A DNA stretch of 36,002 bases from Chara braunii (taxonomy: Eukaryota; Streptophyta; Charophyceae; Charales; Characeae): NCBI GenBank assembly GCA_003427395.1, contig BFEA01000268.1:1076884-1112885 (forward strand), read 5' to 3'. Position 1 is the stretch's first letter. Each line of letters opens with the position of its first letter. Position numbers and translations under genes: made by a program. A model generated the notes under the pieces. It did no database searches. It had not been told where the DNA came from and saw nothing but the letters and a program-made list of their open reading frames with translations. Positions 27,040 through 36,002 of the stretch are shown piece after piece.

Positions 27040-28576
27040 ATGCTTTTGCGTTCACAAACAGCCGTCATGGACCAGAGGTCCAGGGAAACGGACGAGGCCT
27101 ATCAGGCCCGGATGCTGGCCAGGAGTATCGAAACCAAGAGGCAGGCGGATGACGCAGCAACCGCAACGAAGAAAAAGGTAGAGGACGCCGAGAAAACACG
27201 TTTGTTGGCAATCGAACAGCAACGTCAACAAGACGAGGCAGCAGCAAAGGCTGCCGATGAAGAACGAAGTGAACGACGCGAGAAGACATTCAGGAGAGAG
27301 CGAGCCTTGCTCACAATGGCAGCGGAATGGCAGACAGAGGCCGAGAATGGGAAGATGGAGGAGAGTGAAAACGATATCGCTCTACTCCTCTCCCATCTCA
27401 CGGACCTCCTGACCACGTGCATTGCACAACACAAAGGGCATCCACAGCCTCGACGACATGGTTCAGCAGCACAAACGGTCGGTAGATAGTCGCCTCCAAC
27501 AACAGGAACAAACCATTGCCGCCCCCGTTGCCAGCTCCTTCAACACCTCCGATCGTCTCGAGGCCTTGGAGATTGACGTCGGATCCCTCAAGGACGGCAT
27601 GCAGTTACAGCACACCGTGACGCAACAGTTAGAGCAGCGCATGTGTGCTGCAGCCGCCAACCCAAGTTCGGGACAGCGGGAGTAAACTCCAAAGTTCGAT
27701 GGTGAAGAAATCTTCTGCGATTCGATGAAGACGGACCCAATTCCGTGGTTGTGCAAGTTTGAACTCACATTGTGGCTCCATCTCGTCAGGGAATACAAGC
27801 ACCACGCGTACTTATACTCCCGGTCGGGAGACGCATGTCAAGCATGGATGGACAATCTCTTGTTTAAGTACGGGGTGGTCGCTGGAGAGTTGCACACCAA
27901 GATCAGTTGGGATGATCTAAAGGCGGCATGGCATAAGCGGTTCCAAGTAGACCCGTCAGAGATCAAGGGAATGCACAAGCTAATGGTCTTCGAACAAGGC
28001 ACACTGCCGAGTACCAACTCGATTGCCGAGTACCAACGCTTGACATTCGTCCCAGACATTCAAACGGGCTTCAAACCCATCCGCCACTACTTTATTTCAA
28101 GGTCGTGTCCGACATTGAGCAATGTCTTGACTTATGTCGAGGATACCCTGACGACAATGGCGGAACTATTTGACAAGGCCGCGCAGATTATTGTCACGAA
28201 TAAGGAGGTGAAGAACTTGCGTTCGTCTGTGGCAGGCCCGAGCAGAGATCGACATCGACCGAAAGTGGTCGTGGTCGCGGCGGCAACGCCGTTTGACCAA
28301 ACTAGCGTGGCCGTGTCTGCCAATGAAGCGAACAGACTCGCAGCCCCCCAGGAAGGTGGCCGCCCCGACAAAGGCCGAGGATGCGGCAAGGCGAAGACAA
28401 ACACCGCATCTAGCCCCGGGCCAGACGCAGCAGCTCCAGCCCCATGGTACCTATACGGTCTCTCCGAGCAAGCATTCAAAGCGCGCACGAATTTTCAATA
28501 TTGCCTATGGTGCAACAGCGATCTCCATGAGACAGTAGTCTACCCGTCAAAATGCAAGGGCAAATCCGAAAACTAA
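27040..28576 (+). pseudogene. Gag polyprotein of element B, broken by shift and stop
   Basis: The first 120 residues are a long Lys/Glu/Ala/Gln coiled coil (ARSIETKRQADDAATATKKK and onward). A frameshift near 27420-27440 moves the protein to the frame of SLDDMVQQHKRSVDSRLQQQ. A TAA at 27683-27685 interrupts SGQRE / TPKFDGEE. The capsid-type domain follows: DPIPWLCKFELTLWLHLV, AYLYSRSGDACQAWMDNLLF, ISWDDLKAAWHKRFQV, IAEYQRL. It ends with a degenerate knuckle CLWCNSDLH in which the expected last Cys is displaced. The pattern is that of a retrotransposon gag. The protein would form the particle around element RNA. Two lesions make it non-functional. Confidence 0.85.
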
Positions 28577-28754
28577 GCACCGCCGGGAGTGACTCGACGA
28601 CACTCTCGACGCCTTCGGAACTGGTCGCTTCGCAGGTGACCGCCCTTCGTTCCGAGGCACATGCGGAAGTCGATAGTCCCCCTCTTCTTTATTCTTTTGA
28701 GGCATTGCTGCCCGGGTCGTTCCTACGCTAGGTACTCAAGCTCAAGGACAAGAC
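28577..28754. other. Deleted protease interval of element B
   Basis: Only about 180 bases separate the gag stop from the linker before RT. A retropepsin of about 100 residues with flanks should be here but no DSG or DTG motif is found in any frame, so the protease has been deleted. Confidence 0.5.
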
Positions 28755-29645
28755 ATGTGTGCGGCATCTTCTTTGTCCGACAGCGGCGACTTATCGTCTT
28801 CAAGTGGTTCTTCACGGGATTCGGTGCACGAGTTCAACATAGAGGTATTGGACCCGCTCACGTCCGGGGATTTCGCATGGCTTCCTCTCCCGACTACGGG
28901 CCGCTTGTCGGGACCACAATCCGTAGCACTATGTACTGATCTCCACACGTACTTATCCTTCTATGCACCACCGACTTCGCCAACGGATGACGAAGTCGCG
29001 GTGGGAGACATCCTTGTATATGTTACCTAGGTGGTCCGTGAGTTCGATGCCGTGCCGCCGAAATGTTGCATTTATCACATGAGCGAGGATGAGCTTACGG
29101 TCCTCCGCGCGCAACTCGATGATTTGTTGGACAAGGGTTGGATCCGCCCTAGTAGCTCTCCATACAGAGCGCCAGTTCTTTTCGTACGGAAGAAGAACAA
29201 AGATCTACGATTGTGTATCGACTACCACAAGCTCAACTCGCAAACCGTCAAGAATGCGGGGCCTCTTCCTCGCATCGACGATCTTCTTGAGTGATTGGGC
29301 GGCGCAAAGTATTTTTTTAAGTTGGATTTGAAGTCGGGATATCATCAAATCTCGATCCGGCCGAACGATCGCTACAAATCCGCGTTCAAGATGCGGTACA
29401 AACATTTTGAGTGGGTAGTCATGCCTTTTTGCCTTACCAACGCCCCGGGGATATTTCAACCGGCAACGACCAAAGAGTTTCGTGCAATGTTGGACCAGTT
29501 CGTGCTGGTCTACTTAGACGATATTCTTGTCTATAGCCGGACATTAGAGGATCATCTTGGGCATCTTCGACGAGTGTTAGAGACGCTCCGCCTCGCCAAG
29601 TACAAGGCCAACCGCGAGAAGTGCGAATTTGTGAGAGAAGGTTAA
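28755..29645 (+). pseudogene. Linker and reverse transcriptase of element B
   Basis: A single frame carries two in-frame stops (TAG just before 29031 and TGA at 29292-29294). It reads [40 protein letters not shown] and [20 protein letters not shown]. It then continues through [20 protein letters not shown], motif [16 protein letters not shown], motif B FCLTNAPGIFQ and the catalytic box VLVYLDDILVYSRTLEDHLG, to NREKCEF. This is a complete gypsy RT palm with both YLDD aspartates. The TGA in LLE*LGG sits where CGA (Arg) would be usual, a CpG-type change. At KCEF the frame runs into an inserted hairpin-repeat block. Confidence 0.92.
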
Positions 29646-29669
29646 CAACAGTCGTATTTTTCATCACCA

Positions 29670-29833
29670 CTTCAGGATGCAGCCTGCCTAAACAGGTGGT
29701 TTTCAGGGTCTTCGGACCTTTCACCACTTCATGACTATTCAAGTCTGAAAATCATAAATGGTCCTGAAGTGGTGAAAGCTCTGAAGACCCTGAAAACCAC
29801 TTGTTTAGGCAGACTGCATCCTCAAGTGGTGAA
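29670..29833. repeat. Long hairpin of about 70-bp arms
   Basis: 29671-29743 and 29760-29832 are reverse complements with only a handful of mismatches and a loop of 16 bases. The arms carry CACCACTTCAGGATGCAG, CTGCCTAAACAGGTGG and TTTCACCACTTCA. A transcript would fold into a single long near-perfect stem. Confidence 0.88.
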
Positions 29834-29963
29834 GGGTGGTTTTCATGGTCTTTGGACCTTTCACCACTTCAAGACCATTCAGGATTTTCAGACTGCCAAA
29901 AACTCTCACTTGACTACTTCAGGACACCCTTCACCACTTCATGATGCATCCCTGCCTAAACAG

Positions 29964-29995
29964 GTGGTTTTCAAGGTCTTCGGACCTTTCACCAC
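29964..29995 (+). repeat. UUCG-tetraloop hairpin, best copy
   Basis: GTGGT ... AAGGTC-TTCG-GACCTT ... ACCAC: a perfect 6-bp inner stem closes a C(UUCG)G tetraloop, the extra-stable RNA loop class, and a 5-bp outer stem follows. Sister copies lie at 29696-29727 (AGGGTC-TTCG-GACCTT) and 29836-29867 (GGTC-TTTG-GACC). Confidence 0.85.
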
Positions 29996-30085
29996 TTCAT
30001 GGTCATTCGGGATTTTCAGACTGCCCAAAACTCTTACTTCAGAATTTTCATTACTGAATTTTCAGCTACCCGATAACTGCTTGTG

Positions 30086-30297
30086 GAATTTGTTCGGAAA
30101 GAGCAGGAATACTTGGGTCATTTTGTCACGCCGGAGTTCTAATATAGCACCTGATTCGTTTGATCATGCGGGGTTTTGCACTAGTGGTAGGGGCGTTGTC
30201 GAGCGCATCGGTCCGGCACCACTCAAGGGTAGCGCGGGACCCTCCCGACCACGTCACGCAGGAGGTGGACACTTAGTCATCGTCGCGATACATACAT
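30086..30297 (+). pseudogene. RT remnant after insertion, then unassigned
   Basis: The sequence resumes with EFVRKEQEYLGHFVTPE, the connection between RT and RNase H in gypsy elements, then loses the frame at about 30140. The last 150 bases to the arm boundary (GGGCGTTGTCGAGC and onward) show no recognisable domain. Confidence 0.7.
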
Positions 30298-32579
30298 GGA
30301 GCTTCCGCAAGCCGCTCCGGCGGAGTGTGCCAGCCATACCTCTCGCGAGCCCCTACGACAGGATAGGGCCTACGCGACGCACGACTTACGTTCACCTTAC
30401 GGGAGCTGTCACCTCCCTTCGGTGGGCGTATCCCCGCCGAGCTTCCAGTCCACAGTACGAAAGTTGATCAACTGCAATCGCAGAGGTGGACCAGCCGAGG
30501 GCGTTTCTCGTTTGCTGTAGCATAGGGGGTACGCGCGGTAGTACGCCTTTATCGGACTCGCAAGTGAACCGACATCTTGGGGGGCTGAAGTCCCAAGCGC
30601 GGTTTGTCGCCGGTCGACTAGGACGTATCCCAAACACCACACGCACACCAACTATAAAGAACATAAAAGTAAACGCGCACATACGCACATATACATATAC
30701 CGACCGACACTGAATAAACAACGCGACAACACTCCTAGTCCCCTAGTAACTGTTCAATAACTTTCCGATGCGGAAGTCGGATAAGCGTCACGCGCGAGAC
30801 TTTGTATAAAACCGCATGGACGTAGGGCTAACTCATGTGCAAGCGTACGCAAGCGGTCGCAATGATGGCGTACTATGTAGTACCCATCCTCGCGCGGTCC
30901 GCGTTAGTCACGAGGTTCGCGTTCGACACTCAAGTGTCGGTTGACACGTGCCTTGAGGGTTAATCTCTCGACACTAGACAACCGCCAAGGGCGGTTGAAA
31001 ACCACACCCTCTTCTGCACCCTGCGGAGAGTGGGTGGTATACAGGTTCATACCTGTGGTGGCAATCGTCTCTTATGGCCTTGGATGCCAACTCCTTTACC
31101 TAGGGCCTGGAAGGAAGTCAAGGGGTTTGACTTTGACGGTTGCGACAGAAAACAACGTCCCACCATAGAAATCTAAAAAGCAAAGGATAACAGGGAATCT
31201 CCCTCTTCTCTCAAACACACGATCTGTTTAACCCCTACGCATGGTCTCAGTTGGCCGCCCAAAACACTCAAGACATATAATTATCCCATAAATATAAATG
31301 GTTATTAATATGTGACGATCACTTCTCACAATCACAGTGGAACTGCTCTCAACCATATATATACGTATGTGAGCGCAGACAGTCAAAATCCCAAGTCCGA
31401 ATCACCAAACATATCTGCAATCACATGAAAACCCCCACCAAAAGTCCAAGCACTACACGGGGTCAACTTTAACCATTCTTTGCACTCACACCCCTTGCTT
31501 TTAGCCATACAAGCCTCACTTTTGTGCAACTCCTCAAAATAAAATACTAAGTACTTTTCTTTAAATGACAATTCAAATAAAGTCCGGGTGAAAACAAAAC
31601 AAAACATTTCAAATCACAAGGCTAAAGCCTTTAGGTTGAGTGGCAGAAGCGAATTTGAGTTGAATCGTAAACCGACGAATCGGCAACCGATCTGTTATCA
31701 GTTATGACAGAAGACGATCCACGTAGGATCAACCTGAATCTAACTCAAATCCTGAATCAATTGATCAAGAAGACCTGTAACACAAAGCAGACCAATCCCC
31801 ATACTAAAGTCATAAGTGTATGGAGAATACAACTCCATAACACACTCTCACCCAAGACCCTTCTATAAACTAAGCCTAGGTCTGCCTCTAAGCAAGTGTC
31901 CAAAGAAAGGCAGACCCTGGCAGAGTCTCCTCTATATAGAGTGAGTTGCAAGAATCGTCACCTGTCAAAATATAATCTAACTCCTCTAAACTAAGAAAAT
32001 TTCGGCAGCGCTTCTCGTAGGAAAACTGTCTTTCCAGAAATTATACAAAGCTAAGTTCAAAATCTACAGTGACTTTAACTTTTCAAAGTCTAATTTTGTC
32101 TAACTGCCAGAATTAGTAAAAATTTAAGCAACACTCCTTTTAGAAAAGGAGATGTTCCAAATTTTTACCAAGTCAAAAAGTCAGAAAAGTTAGACCTTGA
32201 AAAAAATAAAATATGACTAACTCCTTGGTTTTGTAGAAATTTCGACAGCGCTTCCCACATAGAAAGTGGCTTACCAAGATTTATACAAGGCCAAGTATAA
32301 CAAAATATCCCAGAAAATGCAAAAATCAACCTAAGTAAAAAACACTTAGCTCAGAAACTGCAGAAATTGAAACTAACTCTTATGACTCTAGCATGTGGCG
32401 AGCAACTAAAGCAACAACCTATCAACCTGAAACTCAAACTAAGTAGGAGTCTTACTCAGTCACATGTAAGAAAAACCACGAAGGTAAGTACTCTCACCAT
32501 CCCAGAGTAAACTTAACAAACAATAGTTCATGGTCTTTCAATGATTTATTCTCTTGTACCCAACTTACAAAGGGCATAA

Positions 32580-33247
32580 AGCTAGACCACCCAAACTTAT
32601 ACAACATGTCTAGCTCAGCCATGAAGTATACACCAACACAGGGCACAACAACTTTTCTCTTCTTTGAGCATATGACTAGCCCACCCTACTCGCCCCGAAC
32701 TGTTTAAATATTCAAAATTTATAAAATTGTCTACACTTAGTCTTTTGAGATGGCATATAACTGAGCCGATCATCTTAAGCTTAAGACTCAGTTCGCCCCT
32801 TCGAACCACAAGTTAATTCCTAGTTACTACTCTTTTAAGTTGGTGATAAGCTATAGTCAGACCACCCAAGCTTATTTTACCATGTCTGACTAGTCTATTC
32901 ATAGATAGAATAATAATAAAGTATAGTCAAATTCTAACCTTCTGGTTCCAGCATGTGCGAGGCGTTGGGCCAAGACCACCCAAACTTATGGAACATGTCT
33001 TGGTCCTCAGCCTGGTTCATTCCTCTCAAAGCCAAGGCAAAAAGAAAATGACAGGAACCCAAAGTAAACAAGGCCGCCAGACTACCCAAACTTATGGATT
33101 TGACTGGCTCCTGAGAAGTCAACCACAAGCAACCCTCACAAGTCAGAGCAGCCAGACCACCCAAACTTATGGAACATGTCTGGTTCTCCATGCAACTCAA
33201 AATAAAACACAGCACTGGGCCTTCCCAAACTTATGGAACTGGCCCAG
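32580..33247 (-). repeat. Hairpin family I, six copies (right arm)
   Basis: Mirror of the left array with better stems: AGCTAGAC/GTCTAGCT at 32580-32615, TAGTCAGAC/GTCTGACTA at 32854-32892, CCAAGAC/GTCTTGG at 32970-33003, GCCAGAC/GACTGGC at 33076-33108 (one mismatch, the same as in the left arm), CCAGAC/GTCTGG at 33152-33183, and CTGGGCC/GGCCCAG at 33215-33247. The loop reads CCCAAACTTATGG on the plus strand. Confidence 0.92.
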
Positions 33248-34815
33248 CCTTTGATTGACCCGGTCAAACTTCATGCAATACTGCCTTTCTCCCACCCTTC
33301 TCACACATGCAATCCCACAATCTGCTTTCAATCAGGAAATAAGACTCAAACTGACATTATACATGCATTCCTTTACCTTGTCTGGTTATGTCCTGAATAG
33401 AAAGCAAGAGTCATAGGGATAGGCATGCATACATCAATCAAACTATAGGGGCGATATGCAAACATGGGTGTAGTGTGTTGTACAGATAGAGATGGCTTAC
33501 CTGATGGTTCTCTGCCTCCAGAACCTCGCTTAGGTTCCGGCAGAGCTCCCNCAATCGGTGGGCTGACTCCCCACAGAGTCTTGCTGCGGTCCTACGGGTT
33601 GCAATCCTGCTTGCCGCCTTCCTCTCGTAACCAACAGACTAGACTTAGAGTGAGAAGGGCAGATAGAGAAGGGTTTGAGACTCAAAGATCCAAGAAGGGT
33701 GCGCTCAGACTCGCGTGAGAGGGCCTTGTTATCTTCAGTCGCTTGAGGGCCCCGCAATGGCGGTCAACTGACAGCTCGGTCAACGAAATCAAACTACCGA
33801 CGTAGCCCCTCCTAACGAATTTTCTGCCTGTAACAGCAACTCCCCTTCTCAAGTCTAAGTCACCTCCCCTCAGCCTAAATGTGGCTGCCGAACAGCCTGC
33901 ATCAGTCCATAAGCGCAACAACAATTCCCAGCAGCAGCGGTCCACCTCAATATGCTAAGTACCAAAAGAGAAGCCCAACGTGCGCAGTAGAATGGCGCAA
34001 CGAGACTGCGCATTCAACGGCCGCTTCCACAATAGACACAGCGAGCTCTGTGGCAGAAGCACAACTGTTGTAGTAGGACACAGCCTCTGCCGTAGTAGAA
34101 CTACAGTTGCGTAGAAGTACAGTTGGGGCGACTTGTTGTCCGCACAGCTGCTGCACACCACCGGAAAGGGGCGAGTACCAACCAATCAGGTAAGTCTCCA
34201 AGTCCCACTCCCCGCCTCATGAGTTAGTACCCACTATCTCGCAGCCTGCTGAACTTATTGGCCCGTGCTTCCAGGCAGGAAGGATACATAACCCCCACAG
34301 GTCGTGTATGCATATGTAGCCCCCATCGCTTGTCTTCTCTAATTCCGCCGCCCAAACACAGAGTCTACCACGGCTATTAGGCTCGCAATCCCATCCAGGT
34401 ACGTGCTCTTACACCAACACTTCGATCCTCTCTTCCCCTACTAGCTCACTCGTGTGCATCTCCTTCCACACGGAGCAAGGAAACCCCTGACCCACTCACC
34501 ACCTGATTCAACTCGCAGACTGTTGGTTCCCACCACCTACTGAGCCCGGGGATCACCTCGACAGTCATCCATCCTCACGTACAGGCGACACAGGCATCCC
34601 AAACCGAGCGCCCCCCCCTTCGCTACTCCTGTCAATGGGGTACTCAAACCTGAATGAATCTACCCCTAGCATACGGACAAGTTCATTCGGCACTTCAACG
34701 TCTACTCCCCCAGGCGCAGCCCATGTTCAACACAACTTAACATCTACACCCCTATCGACGAATCTGACCGTACCACCCCACTCACAGTGCTAAAAAAACC
34801 CCACTTTGCTTCCTC

Positions 34816-35203
34816 CCTCGCCCGATTTCGTCCAGGAACAGGCGAGGTATGCATTTTCCCATCTTCTCTCTCCTTCGATCCGCCATCTCCCTACGCATTG
34901 CTAGCTTTACTAACTTCGATTTTACTTACTCTCTTCTAGAACTGACTTCATATTTGAATTCGCCCTGGCCAAAAACATCTATCCCGACCCTTACCCCACT
35001 CAATTTCATCACGAAACGAGTGGTATCTCGACTTCCTTCCTCACTTCACCCCTTCTTCCCGACATAGCTCGGCACCGCCCATTCTCTTCCTACCTCCTAC
35101 TACATTCTACCATTTGCCGATCCGCCTCCTTCATTGGGTTCGCCCTGGCCATAAACCTCAAATCCGCCTCTCAGTTCGCTCAATCCCATCAAGAATTGAG
35201 CGA
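34816..35203 (-). repeat. Hairpin family II, three copies (right arm)
   Basis: Mirror copies. Copy 3 (34816-34847) has a perfect stem CCTCGCC/GGCGAGG around an 18-base loop, which the left arm has lost. Copy 2 (34996-35023) retains only CCACT/AGTGG. Copy 1 (35176-35203) keeps the perfect 9-bp stem. The best-preserved version of each hairpin can be in either arm, so the paired state is ancestral. Confidence 0.85.
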
Positions 35204-35716
35204 GCTATAAGTATTTTAACCGTCGATAGTTACTCCGCTCGTTGCCTGTGCCATCTTCATCTTGCCTCGGCATGTACTTTGCGCACAACCCTGTCCCGGT
35301 TCGTTCACATTTTTATTTTTATTTTTTTATGCGCTCGCACTCTGCTCGGCCTTCCCTGTTCGCCCTTACCTCTCGCTGTCGTCTAAGCTTCCTCCTTTTC
35401 GTCACTACGTTCCGCCCCTTGTCTGCTCCGCTCCGTCCTCCACTCTTCTCAACCCAAGCATGCTCAACTGCGGCCTGTCGGAGCCTCCTCTCCCCCGAAT
35501 AACGCACCTCCCAACTTGTGAGTCTCCGCCCTCTTCCTAGCGGCTGTCGCCCCTCTCACTACCGGTTGGCCAGTGCCTTAGCACAACGACCTCCCTCACT
35601 GCTCCGGCCAGTTTTGGGGGAAATTCCCCAGGCGGACCAGCTACAAGGCGGTTTGACTGGCCTTCCGCCCCTATACCCTGGTCCGACGGCCGATCGGCAC
35701 AGCAGCTTCCCCACAG

Positions 35717-36002
35717 CTATGTATCCCCCGAGGCCGCGGTCATCGCGGGCACAACTGCGAGCCCGCGGTCACGACCGCTGCGGCCGCGGTCAGAAAACGC
35801 GCGCCTCGAGCAGGGGAGGGGGGTTACCTGAGGTCGGGGTCAGGATTCCGAGGGCGCACCCTAGGCCCCACCCCCCCACATTGAAAAAAATGAAAAAGAA
35901 TAAAAAATGGGAGGGTGAATTTTAGGGGGGCGCGAAGAAAAATAATGGACCTCCTTTCATTTTTTTTTATTTTTTATTTTTTTCCGTTGTATTGAACCAT
36001 TG
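35717..36002. other. Sequence beyond right arm: GCGGTC repeats and AT-rich end
   Basis: CCGCGGTCA occurs three times (35734-35742, 35763-35771, 35784-35792), with CGACCG complements between. A C-rich patch and then A- and T-rich runs follow to the window end. The mix of GC dyads beside AT-rich DNA recalls 320-510 at the other end of the window. No gene is seen. Confidence 0.6.

Larger units (their letters stand above)
29633..30093 (+). mobile_element. Hairpin-repeat insertion in RT with 8-bp flanking duplication
   Basis: GAATTTGT occurs at 29625-29632 and again at 30086-30093. The second copy continues the RT as KCEFVRKEQEYLGHFVTPE would be expected to read. About 453 bp lie between them. 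The insert is made of four copies of one repeat: three direct (hairpins at 29696-29727, 29836-29867, 29964-29995) and one inverted (about 29760-29832). No clear terminal inverted repeats are seen. The flanking octamer is coding sequence, so it could also come from recombination between two RT copies. Confidence 0.6.
24756..30297 (+). mobile_element. Gypsy retrotransposon B filling the inverted-repeat spacer
   Basis: Plus-strand order: LTR-like sequence (to 25896), primer-binding site, long leader, gag, post-protease linker, RT, inserted hairpin block, RT remnant. The protease is missing and sequence after the RT is lost. No 3' LTR is present before the right arm begins. The gag and RT resemble, from memory, abundant Chara gypsy proteins. 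Confidence 0.8.
30298..35716. repeat. Right arm of giant inverted repeat
   Basis: Reverse complement of the left arm over 5419 bp. It preserves several structures better than the left arm: the family I hairpins at 32580-33247 have perfect stems in five of six copies, and the third family II hairpin (34816-34847) has a perfect 7-bp stem. The outer end (CTTCCCCACAG at 35716) gives way to unrelated GCGGTC-rich sequence. One N at 33551 marks an ambiguous base. Both arms have their own substitutions, so gene conversion has not homogenised them recently. Confidence 0.95.

Noticed and set aside
19339-35716. The two arms as an ordinary pair of LTRs
   Set aside because: LTRs are direct repeats; these are inverted, and the outer flanks show no target duplication.

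Overview
This is a repeat-dense eukaryotic nuclear window with no intact host gene that I can support. It holds long AC, CT, GA, CTT and poly(A) tracts, decayed Ty3/gypsy LTR retrotransposons, a 5'-truncated LINE and a piece of a third type of reverse transcriptase (RT). The gag and RT reading frames resemble, from memory, Ty3/gypsy and GIPMG-type RT proteins of the charophyte alga Chara braunii. A charophyte or other streptophyte genome is my inference, not a search result. Every coding remnant is broken by stops, frameshifts, deletions or inversions.

Layout. 1-944: microsatellite, AT-rich DNA, hairpins and a 20-bp palindrome. 945-4354 (minus): LINE ORF2 remnant with RT motifs and C-terminal domain. 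4355-7800: low-information DNA with a CT/AC microsatellite and a poly(A)-tailed repeat. 7801-8215 (minus): integrase tail and chromodomain of a gypsy element (D). 8215-14100 (plus): gypsy element A, with zinc knuckle, protease, half an RT, an inverted foreign protease (element C, 9889-10505), RNase H tail, integrase with a 357-bp in-frame duplication, polypurine tract and a probable 3' LTR. 14298-14990 (plus): GIPMG-type RT remnant. 15480-19338: promoter-like sequences, two small hypothetical ORFs and a gag remnant with a primer-binding site (element F).

The second half is one very large inverted repeat. Arms of about 5.4 kb (19339-24755 and 30298-35716) mirror each other almost without net length change around a 5.5-kb spacer. 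The spacer holds a broken gypsy element B: LTR, primer-binding site, palindrome-bearing leader, gag, RT, and an inserted block of tetraloop hairpin repeats.

The most unusual content is in the arms. Two families of short hairpins keep the loop sequence nearly constant, while the stems differ from copy to copy and remain self-complementary. Family I has six copies per arm and a 19-20-nt loop centred on CATAAGTTTGGG. Family II has three copies per arm at about 180-bp spacing and a loop centred on TTCNTGATGNAAT. Stems damaged in one arm are often intact in the other, so the paired state looks ancestral. I know of no named element with this architecture.
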